Part shown: in pieces, positions 7,169 to 7,507 of the stretch
Position numbering within the stretch: the stretch's first letter is position 1
Layout: each line of letters begins with the position of its first letter
Made by a program: the position numbers and the translations under genes
Notes under the pieces: generated by a model
What the model was told of the DNA's origin: nothing
Databases searched by the model: none
What the model saw: the letters and a program-made list of their open reading frames with translations, nothing else
Origin: JBFGFG01 sp041627475
GTDB taxonomy: Bacteria; Actinomycetota; Nitriliruptoria; Nitriliruptorales; Nitriliruptoraceae
DNA: 7,507 nt
Reading direction: 5' to 3'
Assembly: GCA_041627475.1 (NCBI GenBank)
Contig: JBFKQZ010000155.1
Coordinates: 1 to 7,507, forward strand

Positions 7169-7507
7169 ATGCGCTCGAGCCCTGACCAGCCGGATCACGG
7201 CGGCCCCGATGTGGCCGCCGACGGGTCCCCGCTGCGCGCGATCGAGGAGACCGCTGCCGTGCTGCACGGCGCGCATGCGCGGCTGCTCGAGTTGACGTGC
7301 GAGGCGTTGCGGTGGGGCGGCACGGCGGCGACCGCTGGCTGCACGGTGGAGGACTATCTGGTGTGGGAGGCCGGGCTGCCTCGGCCGCTGGCGGGGCGGC
7401 TGGTTGCGGTGGCTCGGCGCCTTCCCGCTGTCCCGGCTGTGGCGGAGCTGTTTGCGGCCGGGGTGCTGGGGTTCGACCAGCTCGCCGGATTCATCACCGC
7501 CACCTCT
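7169..7507 (+). CDS. DUF222 (13E12 repeat) family protein, partial; probable HNH endonuclease
   Basis: This is the first 113 codons of an open frame that leaves the right edge. The sequence is typical of the actinobacterial DUF222/13E12 family: an N-terminal variable tail (1-22), a helix with L-H-G-A-H-A-R-L-L-E-L (32-42), then G-C-T-V-E-D-Y-L near 57-64, L-P-R-P-L-A-G-R-L-V-A-V-A-R-R-L-P (70-86), and A-A-G-V-L-G-F-D-Q-L (96-105). Family members usually run to about 400-500 residues and often end in an HNH nuclease domain, which would lie outside the window. They are frequently multicopy. ATG 7169 has no SD, but TATGTT (7157-7162) lies six bases upstream, fitting a leaderless mRNA. Its codons end in T more often (CCT, GCT, GTT, TTT) than those of katG, suggesting a different history. 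Confidence 0.85.
   Translation, partial: MRSSPDQPDHGGPDVAADGSPLRAIEETAAVLHGAHARLLELTCEALRWGGTAATAGCTVEDYLVWEAGLPRPLAGRLVAVARRLPAVPAVAELFAAGVLGFDQLAGFITATS

Overview
The window comes from a very GC-rich genome. Codons mostly end in G or C, GTG and TTG starts are common, and Shine-Dalgarno sequences are strong. A Fur-family regulator sits beside katG, and a DUF222 (13E12-type) gene has an SOS-like box. Together these point to the Actinomycetota. The genus cannot be named from the sequence alone. The DNA is almost fully coding: the longest gene-free stretch is the 193-base fur-katG intergenic region.

Left part (1-1956, all minus strand): a drug-exporter-like ABC system. The ATPase gene (1087-1956) overlaps its ABC-2 permease gene (354-1097) by 11 bases. 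A proline/threonine-rich lipoprotein gene follows, starting at 290 and running off the left edge. Diverging from the ATPase across 76 bases is a pair of small plus-strand genes: a SnoaL-like protein (2033-2458, TTG start) and a dimeric alpha/beta-barrel-like protein (2529-2855).

Centre (2865-5706): an oxidative-stress module. A Fur-family regulator with PerR-type metal-ligand residues (2865-3266, minus) diverges from catalase-peroxidase katG (3460-5661, plus). Their shared intergenic region holds a 7-1-7 inverted repeat, TTGGAAC-T-GTTCTAA at 3334-3348, typical in layout of Fur/PerR operators. It overlaps a predicted katG -10 element. The simplest model is that the regulator represses katG, and possibly itself, until peroxide inactivates it. 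A perfect 13-bp hairpin follows katG and separates it from a convergent gene.

Right part (5731-7507): on the minus strand, a flavodoxin-like FMN protein gene (6599-7057) lies just upstream of a lipoprotein gene (5731-6540) with an Fn3-like and a discoidin-like domain. Diverging from them, a DUF222-family gene (7169 onward, plus) runs off the right edge. Its start is preceded by an SOS-like palindrome and a -10 element placed for a leaderless mRNA. No wholly new system is evident. The most testable observations are the fur-katG operator and the SOS-like leaderless DUF222 promoter.
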